A DNA stretch of 64,000 nucleotides, taken from positions 17,350 through 81,349 of the forward strand of contig JAZNUE010000027.1 of the NCBI GenBank assembly GCA_045592125.1, written 5' to 3'. Of the stretch, positions 51,094 to 59,339 are shown piece after piece. The notes under the pieces are model-generated. The model made no database searches and was not told the DNA's origin. It saw nothing but the letters and a program-made list of their open reading frames with translations. Position 1 is the stretch's first letter. The number at the start of each line of letters is the position of its first letter. Made by a program: the position numbers and the translations under genes. This DNA is from HGM04593 sp045592125. GTDB lineage: Bacteria; Bacteroidota; Bacteroidia; Bacteroidales; Bacteroidaceae.

Positions 51094-53301
51094 ATGCCAG
51101 AGATAAGACAGACCGCGAGGGCGGCCCGCATGCTTAATATGGCGGTTGAGTGCTGCAAGGGCTACAGGCATGAGTTCATAATGCCTGAGCACTTGCTTTG
51201 TGTCCTTTTGGACGACGAGGATTTCTGCGCAGCCCTTGATGTGTTCTGCAGCATACAGCTGCTTGAGGACCAGGTTGAGGATTTCCTTGCCCGGATTGAG
51301 GCAGTTCCCGAAGGGGCTGAGTATGAGCCGGAAGTCTCGGTGCAGATGTCCCGGCTCTTTGAGCATGCCTTTGAGAGTGTAATGAACAGCAGTGCCGCAT
51401 TCCTTGATATCCCTCATCTTGTCAATGCCATGCTTGGCCTTGAGGAGTCGTGGGCGGCATACAGGCTCAGGGATTGCCTCAACGGCGAGGAAGGCGCTTT
51501 CATGAGCGTGCTTGCCGGCAACACAAGCGATGAGGGTGCTGTGCATGAAGGCAATGCTGAAAACAGTTCCGCTACAGCCTGGAGGAGGCTGGTAACCTGC
51601 ATGAATGAATTGTGCCTGGAACGGAATCCCCTGATTGGGCGCGAGGAGGAGCTCCGCCGTACCATACAGGTGCTGTGCAGGCGCGAGAAGAATAATCCTC
51701 TCCATGTAGGCGAGCCAGGAGTGGGCAAGACGGCGCTTGTGTGGGGACTGGCCCGCCTCATTGAGGAAGGGCGCGTGCCTGAGCGCCTGCAGGGAAGCAG
51801 GATATACCAGCTCGATATCGGCTCGCTGCTTGCCGGTACGCAGTACCGTGGCGATTTTGAGAACCGCATTAAGCAGATAATGGACGGGATTAAGGAGGAA
51901 GGCAGCAATAACATTGTATATATTGACGAGATACATGCATTGGTGGGTGCAGGCTCGACAGGCGAAGGCGCCATGGACGCGTCGAACATGCTAAAGCCCT
52001 ATCTTGAGTCGGGCGATATACGCTTTATCGGTTCAACTACATATGAGGAGTACAGCCGCCACTTCTCCCGCTCAAAGGGGCTAGTGCGCCGTTTCCAGCA
52101 GATTGACATACTGGAACCGTCGGTAGAAGAGGCAAAGAATATAATAAGGCAGCTGCGCCCATGCTATGAGGAGTTCCATGGCGTGTCGTACGATGACGAC
52201 GCGATATCGTTTGCCGTGGAGGCGAGCGCCAGGTACATAAACGAGAGGTTCCTGCCCGACAAGGCCATAGACCTGATAGATGAGGCCGGTGCAGCAATGG
52301 AGATTGATGGCGGTTCTGGCGTGATAACAAGGAGCGAGATTGCCGAGGTGCTCTCAAGGACATGCAAGGTAGCCTCGCTGGCAGAACCTGAGGAGGACGA
52401 CAGCATAAGGCTCAAGGACCTTTCTGCCCGCATGCTTGCACAGATTTATGGTCAGGATGAGGCCATACGTCAGGTTGTAGAGGCCGTGCAGATGTCAAGG
52501 GCCGGTCTGCTCGACGAGAACAAGCCTATGGCCTCTCTCTTGTTTGTCGGGCCCACTGGCGTTGGCAAGACCGAAGTAGCGCGTATGCTGGCCAAGGAAC
52601 TGGGCATAGGGCTGGTGCGGCTTGACATGAGCGAGTATGCCGAGAAGCATGCTGTGGCAAAGCTCATTGGTTCTCCTGCGGGATATGTGGGGTATGAGGA
52701 CGGCGGCCTGCTTACCGACGCGATACGCAAGTCGCCTAATTGCGTGCTGCTCCTCGACGAGATTGAGAAGGCCCACCAGGATATATATAACATACTTCTT
52801 CAGGTAATGGACTATGCCAGGCTCACCGATAACAAGGGGAGGCATGCCGATTTCCGCAACGTGATACTCATTATGACATCCAATGCCGGCGCGCAGCATG
52901 CTTCCAAGGCCTCGGTAGGCTTTGTTGGCAGCGTCACCCGTGGCGAGGCCATGATGAAGCAGGTGAAGAAGACGTTCAGGCCCGAGTTCCTGAACCGTCT
53001 CTCGGGTGCTGTAGTCTTCCATGACATGGACAAGGGCATGGCTGAGCTTATACTCAAGAAGAAACTGCGCGAGCTTGACGCGAGACTGAAGGCAAAGGGT
53101 GTTGCCATGCAGCTGTCGTCCGCTGCATTCGAGTACCTGCTTGGCGAGGGGTACACGCTAGAGTATGGTGCGCGTGAGATGGAGCGCGTCATAGCGCAGC
53201 AGCTCAAGCCCCTGCTTATGCGCGAGATTCTTTTCGGGTCTCTAAGGAATGGCGGTAACATTAAGATTGGAATAAAGGATGGAAGTCTATCGGCTAAATG
53301 A
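51094..53301 (+). CDS. clpA: ClpA unfoldase of the ClpAP protease
   Basis: 735 residues, a class I Hsp100 protein. There is an N-terminal Clp-N repeat domain (about 1-150). The first AAA+ domain has GEPGVGKTALVWG and IVYIDEIHALVGAG; the second has GPTGVGKTEVARML and VLLLDEIEKAH, followed by the C-terminal domain. The short middle region, without the long ClpB coiled coil, and the clpS neighbour identify ClpA rather than ClpB or ClpC. Its last 23 bp overlap aat. Confidence 0.95.
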   Translation: MPEIRQTARAARMLNMAVECCKGYRHEFIMPEHLLCVLLDDEDFCAALDVFCSIQLLEDQVEDFLARIEAVPEGAEYEPEVSVQMSRLFEHAFESVMNSSAAFLDIPHLVNAMLGLEESWAAYRLRDCLNGEEGAFMSVLAGNTSDEGAVHEGNAENSSATAWRRLVTCMNELCLERNPLIGREEELRRTIQVLCRREKNNPLHVGEPGVGKTALVWGLARLIEEGRVPERLQGSRIYQLDIGSLLAGTQYRGDFENRIKQIMDGIKEEGSNNIVYIDEIHALVGAGSTGEGAMDASNMLKPYLESGDIRFIGSTTYEEYSRHFSRSKGLVRRFQQIDILEPSVEEAKNIIRQLRPCYEEFHGVSYDDDAISFAVEASARYINERFLPDKAIDLIDEAGAAMEIDGGSGVITRSEIAEVLSRTCKVASLAEPEEDDSIRLKDLSARMLAQIYGQDEAIRQVVEAVQMSRAGLLDENKPMASLLFVGPTGVGKTEVARMLAKELGIGLVRLDMSEYAEKHAVAKLIGSPAGYVGYEDGGLLTDAIRKSPNCVLLLDEIEKAHQDIYNILLQVMDYARLTDNKGRHADFRNVILIMTSNAGAQHASKASVGFVGSVTRGEAMMKQVKKTFRPEFLNRLSGAVVFHDMDKGMAELILKKKLRELDARLKAKGVAMQLSSAAFEYLLGEGYTLEYGAREMERVIAQQLKPLLMREILFGSLRNGGNIKIGIKDGSLSAK

Positions 53302-53950
53302 GGAACTCTGGTTCCCCGACCCTAGCCAGGCTGGGGAGTCCGGGTTTATTGCAGTAGGCGGCGACCTCTCGCCTGAACGCCTGCTGCTGGCCTACAGCAA
53401 CGGTTTTTTCCCGTGGTTCGATTTCAAGAACAGTAAAGAACCTGAGTGGTATTGTCCGCAGCAGCGGTATGTGATATTCCCCAAGGAAATACACATAAGC
53501 CATTCTATGAAGCAGCTGATACGGAAGAACCGCTATGAGGTGACCCTCAATCATGACTTCGGCGGTGTTATCGGGAACTGCTCTACTGTCAACGGGCGCA
53601 ATTCATTGGAGGGCGCATGGCTGGGACCGGATATAATAGAGGCATACACGCGCATGTACGAGCTAGGATATGCTGCCAGCATAGAGGTGTGGGAACCGCA
53701 AGAGGATGGCGGCAAGAGACTGGTGGGCGGCCTTTACGGCATTGCAATGCGCAATGCTTTCTTTGGGGAGAGCATGTTTTCCCTTGTGCCTAATGTCTCC
53801 AAGCTGGCATTGATATATCTTGCTGGGCTTCTTGAGGAGAAAGGCGGGCGTCTTATCGACTGCCAGTTCGAGACTCCGCTGTTCCGCTCAATGGGCGGCA
53901 GGCACATCCCGTATGATGAGTATATGCGTATCCTTGAGGCAGAAGAGTGA
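53279..53950 (+). CDS. aat: Leucyl/phenylalanyl-tRNA-protein transferase
   Basis: 223 residues. Family blocks are FPDPSQAGESGFIAVGGDLS, LLLAYSNGFFPWF, NGRNSLEGAWLGPDII and GGLYGIAMRNAFFGESMFS. It adds Leu or Phe to proteins with N-terminal Lys or Arg, making primary N-degrons that ClpS recognises. Overlap with clpA and the shared operon put tagging, recognition and degradation under one control. Confidence 0.96.
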   Translation: MEVYRLNEELWFPDPSQAGESGFIAVGGDLSPERLLLAYSNGFFPWFDFKNSKEPEWYCPQQRYVIFPKEIHISHSMKQLIRKNRYEVTLNHDFGGVIGNCSTVNGRNSLEGAWLGPDIIEAYTRMYELGYAASIEVWEPQEDGGKRLVGGLYGIAMRNAFFGESMFSLVPNVSKLALIYLAGLLEEKGGRLIDCQFETPLFRSMGGRHIPYDEYMRILEAEE

Positions 53951-53972
53951 ATAGCCTGAGCCTGCTCGCCTT

Positions 53973-56099
53973 TCAGTCTAGTCCCTCTGGTATGCTGAGC
54001 GGGAGACTCTTCTTTGTTACCACGATGTCGTAGATAAGGTACCTTGCCGATGTCCCCCTGGTGCCTGCCAGCCAGAACATGAGCTGCTCGCACCTGTCTA
54101 TGGGCACTGTTATCTCCTGTGCTTCCATTGTCTCGTGCAGGGCGACACAGGCCATTACTTTGTGGTCGGCGCCAATAAGCAGCAGTTCCGGGCCGCTGCG
54201 CCTTACGCCCTTCCCGTGCAGGCTGCCGGCCTTGAAGGTCACTGCGCTGTACTCCCCGTAGGTACTGAAGGCTGCGAGCGAGCTATACAGGGACTCGCCG
54301 CCTGCTGCCTGCATGAGGGATGCCCTGAGCGGCGATACGGATGTCCCGCTAGTCTCGGGACCGAGCGGATAGCGTGTGCTTGTCTGCAATACGAACCCTT
54401 GGTATATGCGCTCTCCATTCAGCTCAAAGAATTCTTTCTTTGTGCTTCCGTCACGTATAATGTCATCCTGCTCCCCGGCATTCGGTGAGACATGGTGTAT
54501 GTATGGGCGGCCAAGGCCTATCAGGCTGGCCTCTTCCGGACATTCAGGGGCGGGGTGGAGAAACAGGCTGTTCTCGACAGGCTTTCCCCTGTAGGCGACG
54601 ATGTCTCCAATGCCGAACGCTGCTGCGCTCTTCCTGTTGCAGCCCTTATTGGCAAAGCGGAGTGACCTGCACTTGCTGACTGGCACGACGTAGCGCTGGT
54701 TGGGATATGCCGCCGTCAGCGGGGTGGAGAATATCAGTTCGCCGTCGGCGAAAATCATGAGCCGGTCGTCATTCATGTTCCATTCCTTGTCCACATATCC
54801 AGCCGTGAAACTGATGTAATCGAACTCGTTCCCTAGGTCAAATGTGGTGCCGGACGAAAGGCTGTCGTCCAGGAGTGGGGCGGACTGGCTCAGGATGATG
54901 CCCTCGGAGTACCTGTATCCGCCCATAGAGAAGGTAATGTGCTCCGATGAACCGTCATAAATCTGTTTCTCGGCCTTACCGGCAACATGAAAGGGTGGGA
55001 TGCTTGAGATGAGCCTGCAGGCGTCGGGCAGGTCCTTGAGGCGCGGGTCAGGCGGTGCCAGGCCGTTCCTTGCTTCTGTATCTTCTCCATTGGGGTACAC
55101 GGTTATCTGGGAAATCTCGGCGTAGGACTCGCCTTGGGACCGTTCTGTATGGAACGAGAGCACCTCGCAGCCCTCAATGTCAAGGACTACCTGCCTTGCA
55201 ATGGCGCCCTCCTTTACCTCAATCTCCTCAATAGTCTTTCCGTCGGCCTTTACTGTGACCCAGGCGCTGCCGGGCTGCCCAGTCAGGTCGTCGTGGCAGC
55301 CAGCGATGAAGCTTAGCCTTGAGAAGTGCCCGTGGAGGCTGAAATAGGCATTGCCTGTGGAGGCCCTTGTGGTGTTCCCTCTAAGCCCGTACAGGTATTC
55401 CCTGCCATTGAGCCTGATGGGGGAGCTCGCGTCCTCGTTTATTGTGCTCATGCGGCTGTTCATATAGTAAGGCGGCAGTTCCCGAACAAGTTCCACTGGC
55501 GCTGCAGGCAGGTCTATGGGGGTGCGCACGTCAACAGGTTTCTCGCCTTTCTTCCATAGGATTGCGTCGGCAACCATCACATAAATGTCGCCGTCCTCAA
55601 CCTTGAACGTCAGTTCCTGTACTCCCGATATGTCTAGGCTGTATGTACGTGGCGGCTCATATCCGCTTACCTTCTCATCGAGTATCTTCTTTCCGTCGGC
55701 GCGCACAGTCACAACACCGGTCTCGTCGGAGCATTTGCTGTTATGGCCCATTGTAAAGGTCAATGTCCTGTACTTGCCGCCAAGGACGAATGTAACGAAC
55801 GCGCCCTTGCTGTCAATGCTAAAGCCGCCATAGCCGGCCTCGCCGCCTGCCATTGCAATCATCTCCTGCGATGTGCTGCTGTACTTGTATATCCTGCACT
55901 CTTCGGCCGCTGCCGGGGCATGCCCGTTTACAAGATAGGTGTATTTCTCGTACAGCAGCGCTTCCTTCTTCTCCTTTTTCTTCCCCTCTTTACCGTTCTT
56001 GCTGCCACAGCTGCATTCCATGTTGAAGAGTACTATGAGCACTGCTATTATAACTAGAATTATATTGCGCTTGTTTGAAAAGACTGTTCCTAGTTCCAT
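53973..56099 (-). CDS. Membrane-anchored protein with repeated NPCBM-like modules
   Basis: 708 residues from the ATG of MELGTVFSNK; an upstream in-frame ATG adds an unlikely 38 residues. One membrane helix (about 12-26) is followed by a Cys-rich, Lys-rich linker (CSCGSKNGKEGKKKEKKE). The exported part holds about four modules resembling NPCBM carbohydrate-binding domains: each has an F-t-i/v-G strand (LTFTMGHNSK, LSFIAGCHDD, ISFTAGYVDK, VTFKAGSLHG) and, in three, a paired V-x-ADG strand such as TVRADGKKIL. No catalytic domain is seen. It probably binds glycans at the envelope. It is convergent with aat. Confidence 0.7.
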   Translation of the reverse strand: MELGTVFSNKRNIILVIIAVLIVLFNMECSCGSKNGKEGKKKEKKEALLYEKYTYLVNGHAPAAAEECRIYKYSSTSQEMIAMAGGEAGYGGFSIDSKGAFVTFVLGGKYRTLTFTMGHNSKCSDETGVVTVRADGKKILDEKVSGYEPPRTYSLDISGVQELTFKVEDGDIYVMVADAILWKKGEKPVDVRTPIDLPAAPVELVRELPPYYMNSRMSTINEDASSPIRLNGREYLYGLRGNTTRASTGNAYFSLHGHFSRLSFIAGCHDDLTGQPGSAWVTVKADGKTIEEIEVKEGAIARQVVLDIEGCEVLSFHTERSQGESYAEISQITVYPNGEDTEARNGLAPPDPRLKDLPDACRLISSIPPFHVAGKAEKQIYDGSSEHITFSMGGYRYSEGIILSQSAPLLDDSLSSGTTFDLGNEFDYISFTAGYVDKEWNMNDDRLMIFADGELIFSTPLTAAYPNQRYVVPVSKCRSLRFANKGCNRKSAAAFGIGDIVAYRGKPVENSLFLHPAPECPEEASLIGLGRPYIHHVSPNAGEQDDIIRDGSTKKEFFELNGERIYQGFVLQTSTRYPLGPETSGTSVSPLRASLMQAAGGESLYSSLAAFSTYGEYSAVTFKAGSLHGKGVRRSGPELLLIGADHKVMACVALHETMEAQEITVPIDRCEQLMFWLAGTRGTSARYLIYDIVVTKKSLPLSIPEGLD

Positions 56100-56278
56100 A
56101 GTAAGAAACTGTTTGTTTTTTAAAGGTATTTTCTCTGTCTCGCTGCAAATATAATGAAGCGGGGCGACAAAGGCAATGCCTGTCAGCATTTTCTTAGCCC
56201 TGCATATAGTCACCTGCTTTGTGCGGGCAGATATCTGCCACCCAATTCAGACATAATCTCGCGTATACAGATTCTTGA

Positions 56279-56359
56279 CTATCCCTAGAAAAGGCTGGCA
56301 CTTTCTAGAGCGGTTAGCTAATAGAGTTTCCATTACAACTGGAATGGCTTGCATCAGTC
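56279..56359. mobile_element. 81-bp repeat resembling an IS21-family end, degenerate copy
   Basis: About 80-85% identical to 62626-62706 over the same 81 bp and in the same orientation. The minus strand shows degenerate TGNNANCC-like iterations (TGCAAGCC, TGGAAACT, TGCCAGCC), as in multiple terminal repeats of IS21-type elements. It begins 4 bp downstream of the helicase stop. No transposase gene is present. Confidence 0.5.
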
Positions 56360-56363
56360 CAGG

Positions 56364-58451
56364 CTAGAACCCGGATGTTATCTTCAGGATATCTTCGCCG
56401 TATTTCTTGCATTTTGCCTTCCCGAATCCCTTTATGCCTAGCAGTTCGGGCATGCTCTTCGGGACCAGTGAGGCAATCTCAAGGAGAGTACTCTGGTGCA
56501 TGATTATGTATGCCGGTATGCCCTCTGCCTTGACGCGTTCAGTGCGCCATTGCTGGAGCATCTCCCTGAGTTCCTCGTTCACTGACGCAGGCAGGCCTGC
56601 TGGCGCACCGGTCTCCTTCTTCATCTTTTTCCTGGCCTTGCTGCGGTCCTCGAGCCTGCACTCTGTACGTATACGGCAGTATTCCTCGGCCGAGAACCCG
56701 TTTGCGATTGCCCATTCCATGGTGCGGCAAACAGTGTCAAGCTGTATGAGCAGTTCCTCGGCGCTCTCCTTTAGCCTTTTCTTCACTGCCTTGTTGTCGG
56801 TAACAAGAGTTGAGGCATAGGCGCAGTGCTGCCTTATGCTGCTGATTATGGGGAGATAGTATCTGCAGGCCTTGAGTACTCTCTCTTCGAGGTAGGCGCC
56901 GCTATCTGCGGCCGCTTCAATCCTTGTGAGCTGCTGTGCGAATGTCTCGCCCGTATTCTCCAGTTCCTGGCACTTTGACAGGTGCTGCTGCAAGGTGCTG
57001 TATTCCTGCGGGTAGAGATGTTCCATTGTCCCGCTCCATGCTCTTGTGTATATAGCCAGGGACTTTGCCAGCTCCTTTATGCCGAATAGTTCTTTAAGCA
57101 TGGCGAATGTGTGCCTGCGCACCTCTCCTTCCAGCGCGCCCTGTACGCTCTCGAGCGTGGGCTGCCCGGCATTGAATTCTGCAACATTGCCGTCGGTGTA
57201 TATCGCCGCCGGCCTTATTGGCGCGTCAAGCGATATGCCATCCAGGGTGCGGCACCTCGAGAGCGCGACATACACCTGCCCGAAGGCGAACGCTGCTCCG
57301 GCGTCAATTATAGCCTTGTCAAAGGTAAGTCCCTGGCTCTTATGTATTGTCACTGCCCACGCAATCCTTAGCGGCAGCTGCCTGAAAGTCCCTATTACCC
57401 TTGGCATTATCTCGCCCGAGACCTCATCAAGAGCGTACTCTATGTTCTCCCACTCGACTGGTTCTACGGTAACTGTCACCCCGTCCTTCCCGCTCACGGT
57501 TACGCAGTCAGTGCCGGAGATTGACTCAACCGTGCCTATCTTGCCGTTGTAGAACCTGCCCTCGGAGTCGTTCCTCACAAACATGACCTGCGCTCCGGCC
57601 TTCAGTGCCAGTTCCTTTTCTGCAGGATAGCTCTTCTCGGGGAAATCACCTTCAATCTCTGCCTCAATCAGGGCCGGTTTCCCAGGAAGGGCCGCCAGCC
57701 TGGCGCTGTTTATGCTGTCTGCCTGGCGGTTGTGGGTGGTGAGGCGTATTACATCGCCGTCATTGCCGAATGCGTTTACCCTTGAGTTCAGTCTCGCGAG
57801 AATCTCCTGTGTAATCCTGTTCTCGCGCACGGCATTCAGTATCTCAAGGAAGCCGGCGTCTTTCTGCCTGTGTATTTTCTGCAGCTCTATTGTGGTGTAG
57901 TCGAGTCTCTGGAGTGCCTTTGAATGGAAAAAGTAGGGCGAAGGATATACCTGGTCCATGTAACGGCGCTCGTCCTCCTTTATTACGGGCGAGAGCTGGT
58001 GCGCGTCTCCAATCATGAGCAGCTGCACTCCTCCGAATGGCATGTCGTTGCGGCGTACCAGCCTGAGTGTCATGTCTACCGCGTCGAGCAGGTCGGCCCT
58101 TACCATTGAAATCTCGTCAATAACAAGCAGGTCGAGAGTCCTTATTATCTTTACTTTCTCCTTGCGCGGCCTGCGGTATTTCTCTGGCATCTGGTACTCT
58201 GTTACAAGTTCCTTAACGTCGGGAAGGTAGGGGCAAAGCGGCAACTGGAAAAAGGAGTGTATTGTAGTACCGCCAGCATTGATTGCGGCAACGCCGGTGG
58301 GCGCAAGCACAACATGGCGCTTCGGTACTGTCTGCGTGATATATTTCAGGAATGTGGTCTTTCCTGTTCCTGCTTTCCCGGTCAGGAATACCGACTTCCC
58401 GGTGAACCTGATGTACCTTTCTGCTGTCTCGAATATATTGTCTTTTTCCAT
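56364..58451 (-). CDS. PIF1/RecD2-like DNA helicase with HRDC-like C terminus
   Basis: 695 residues from the ATG of MEKDNIFETA; the longer frame would overlap the AraC gene. Superfamily 1B helicase motifs are Walker A TGKAGTGKTTF (24-34), APTGVAAINAGGTTIHSFF, LLVIDEISMV, GDAHQLSPV and, near the middle, AWAVTIHKSQGLTFDKAIID. The last 80 residues (IPAYIIMHQSTLLEIASL, LLGIKGFGKAKCKKYG) form an HRDC-like domain. It probably acts in replication or recombination. Similar large PIF1-like helicases are common in Bacteroidota. Confidence 0.92.
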   Translation of the reverse strand: MEKDNIFETAERYIRFTGKSVFLTGKAGTGKTTFLKYITQTVPKRHVVLAPTGVAAINAGGTTIHSFFQLPLCPYLPDVKELVTEYQMPEKYRRPRKEKVKIIRTLDLLVIDEISMVRADLLDAVDMTLRLVRRNDMPFGGVQLLMIGDAHQLSPVIKEDERRYMDQVYPSPYFFHSKALQRLDYTTIELQKIHRQKDAGFLEILNAVRENRITQEILARLNSRVNAFGNDGDVIRLTTHNRQADSINSARLAALPGKPALIEAEIEGDFPEKSYPAEKELALKAGAQVMFVRNDSEGRFYNGKIGTVESISGTDCVTVSGKDGVTVTVEPVEWENIEYALDEVSGEIMPRVIGTFRQLPLRIAWAVTIHKSQGLTFDKAIIDAGAAFAFGQVYVALSRCRTLDGISLDAPIRPAAIYTDGNVAEFNAGQPTLESVQGALEGEVRRHTFAMLKELFGIKELAKSLAIYTRAWSGTMEHLYPQEYSTLQQHLSKCQELENTGETFAQQLTRIEAAADSGAYLEERVLKACRYYLPIISSIRQHCAYASTLVTDNKAVKKRLKESAEELLIQLDTVCRTMEWAIANGFSAEEYCRIRTECRLEDRSKARKKMKKETGAPAGLPASVNEELREMLQQWRTERVKAEGIPAYIIMHQSTLLEIASLVPKSMPELLGIKGFGKAKCKKYGEDILKITSGF

Positions 58452-58546
58452 ATGCTGGCTGTGTCTGGTGCAAAGATAATGCCAGGACAGCAACAAAAGG
58501 AAAACGAGCGCCTGTTTTTTTTGAGGACAGGCTGCCAAAGCGCTTG

Positions 58547-58894
58547 CTATAGTGCCTCTTTGAAATATTCGCTTGGGGATTTGCCGTACTCCTTCCTGAA
58601 TGTCCTGCGGAACGAGAATGTGTTGGTGAACCCGCATTCCTTTGCCAGCGGTCCTATTCTTTCGCCAGGCCTTTCGCTCTTAAGTCTCATGAAGTGCGCC
58701 AGCCTCAACTTGTTGAGAAGGGCCGGAAAACTGAGCCCAATCACGTCATTGGCGAACCGTGAGGCATAAGTACGGTTCGTTCCAAGGTCTGCCGCAAACT
58801 GCTCAATGGAGTAGGCGGGGTCGGTAAAGAACGGGGGCATGCTTCCCAGTAACATTGCATACTTGCTCCTGATACTTCTCATCACATCTGCCAT
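58547..58894 (-). CDS. Small AraC-type DNA-binding protein
   Basis: 115 residues from the ATG of MADVMRSIRS; a GTG 63 bp upstream would place the start in a terminator hairpin. It is only the AraC double helix-turn-helix: YSIEQFAADLGTNRTYASRF, IGPLAKECGFTNTFSFRRTF and the terminal RKEYGKSPSEYFKEAL. There is no sensor domain, so it resembles the output half of hybrid two-component systems or a stand-alone regulator. It is divergent from nothing and lies 95 bp upstream of the helicase on the same strand. Confidence 0.85.
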   Translation of the reverse strand: MADVMRSIRSKYAMLLGSMPPFFTDPAYSIEQFAADLGTNRTYASRFANDVIGLSFPALLNKLRLAHFMRLKSERPGERIGPLAKECGFTNTFSFRRTFRKEYGKSPSEYFKEAL

Positions 58895-58943
58895 AAGCCG
58901 TTGTCTTTCTTGTCCTCTCTGGCAAAATTGCCAAGAAAAAGCA

Positions 58944-58967
58944 GGACGCCTTTTCACTCAGGCGTCC
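58944..58967. terminator. Bidirectional hairpin upstream of the AraC gene
   Basis: GGACGCC-N10-GGCGTCC with T runs on both sides (AGTTTTTTC on plus, TGCTTTTTC on minus). On the minus strand it would lie in the AraC leader or end an upstream transcript. Confidence 0.6.
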
Positions 58968-59048
58968 AGTTTTTTCACTTAAAGAACAATTTTGAGGCAG
59001 ATATGCCTTTCTTCGGTCTTTAGTACCCCCAGAACAAGGCATGAAACT

Positions 59049-59083
59049 AGCAGCTGTGTCAGAATGTTCTTGACACAGCTGCT
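59049..59083. terminator. Long hairpin, probable terminator
   Basis: AGCAGCTGTGTCA pairs with TGACACAGCTGCT (13 bp perfect) around a 9-nt loop. The T-tail (TTGGTTT on plus) is weak. It sits in the gap between the AraC gene and the glycosyltransferase; 58968-59048 holds nothing else recognisable. Confidence 0.55.
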
Positions 59084-59117
59084 TTGGTTTGCGGCAATCG
59101 ACAGAATACAAGGCACT

Positions 59118-59303
59118 GTCATTGACTCGTTTTGCTTTTAGCCACCCGCGTGGCATAAACTTCGTCTATGCTTCACGCGACTAATGGCTGCAAAACTCGC
59201 CGATAACAAAACGTTGTTTTGTCATTCCGGACCGTAGGGAGGAATCTTCGCATTCATTTTGCGCGTTAGAGATCCCTCGTCGCTTTGCTCTGTAGGGATG
59301 ACA
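59118..59303. repeat. Second locus of both dispersed repeat families, joined
   Basis: 59118-59214 is a diverged copy of the GACTCGTTTTGC repeat. It has outer TTTTGC/GCAAAA, then GCCA/TGGC, CGCGTG/CACGCG and GCATA/TATGC. Directly after it, joined by AACAAAACGTTGTTT, comes a TGTCAT inverted repeat at 59220-59303 (TGTCATTCCGG ... GTAGGGATGACA). The order, orientation and junction are the same as at 10806-10870. Confidence 0.8.
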
Positions 59304-59339
59304 ATCTCGCGAAGGGGGTGCGCTATGGTACTCGGCAAC

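Noticed and set aside
58452..58637. 62-residue N-terminal extension of the helicase
   Set aside because: It overlaps the 3' end of the AraC gene, and the helicase fold starts at the ATG at 58451.
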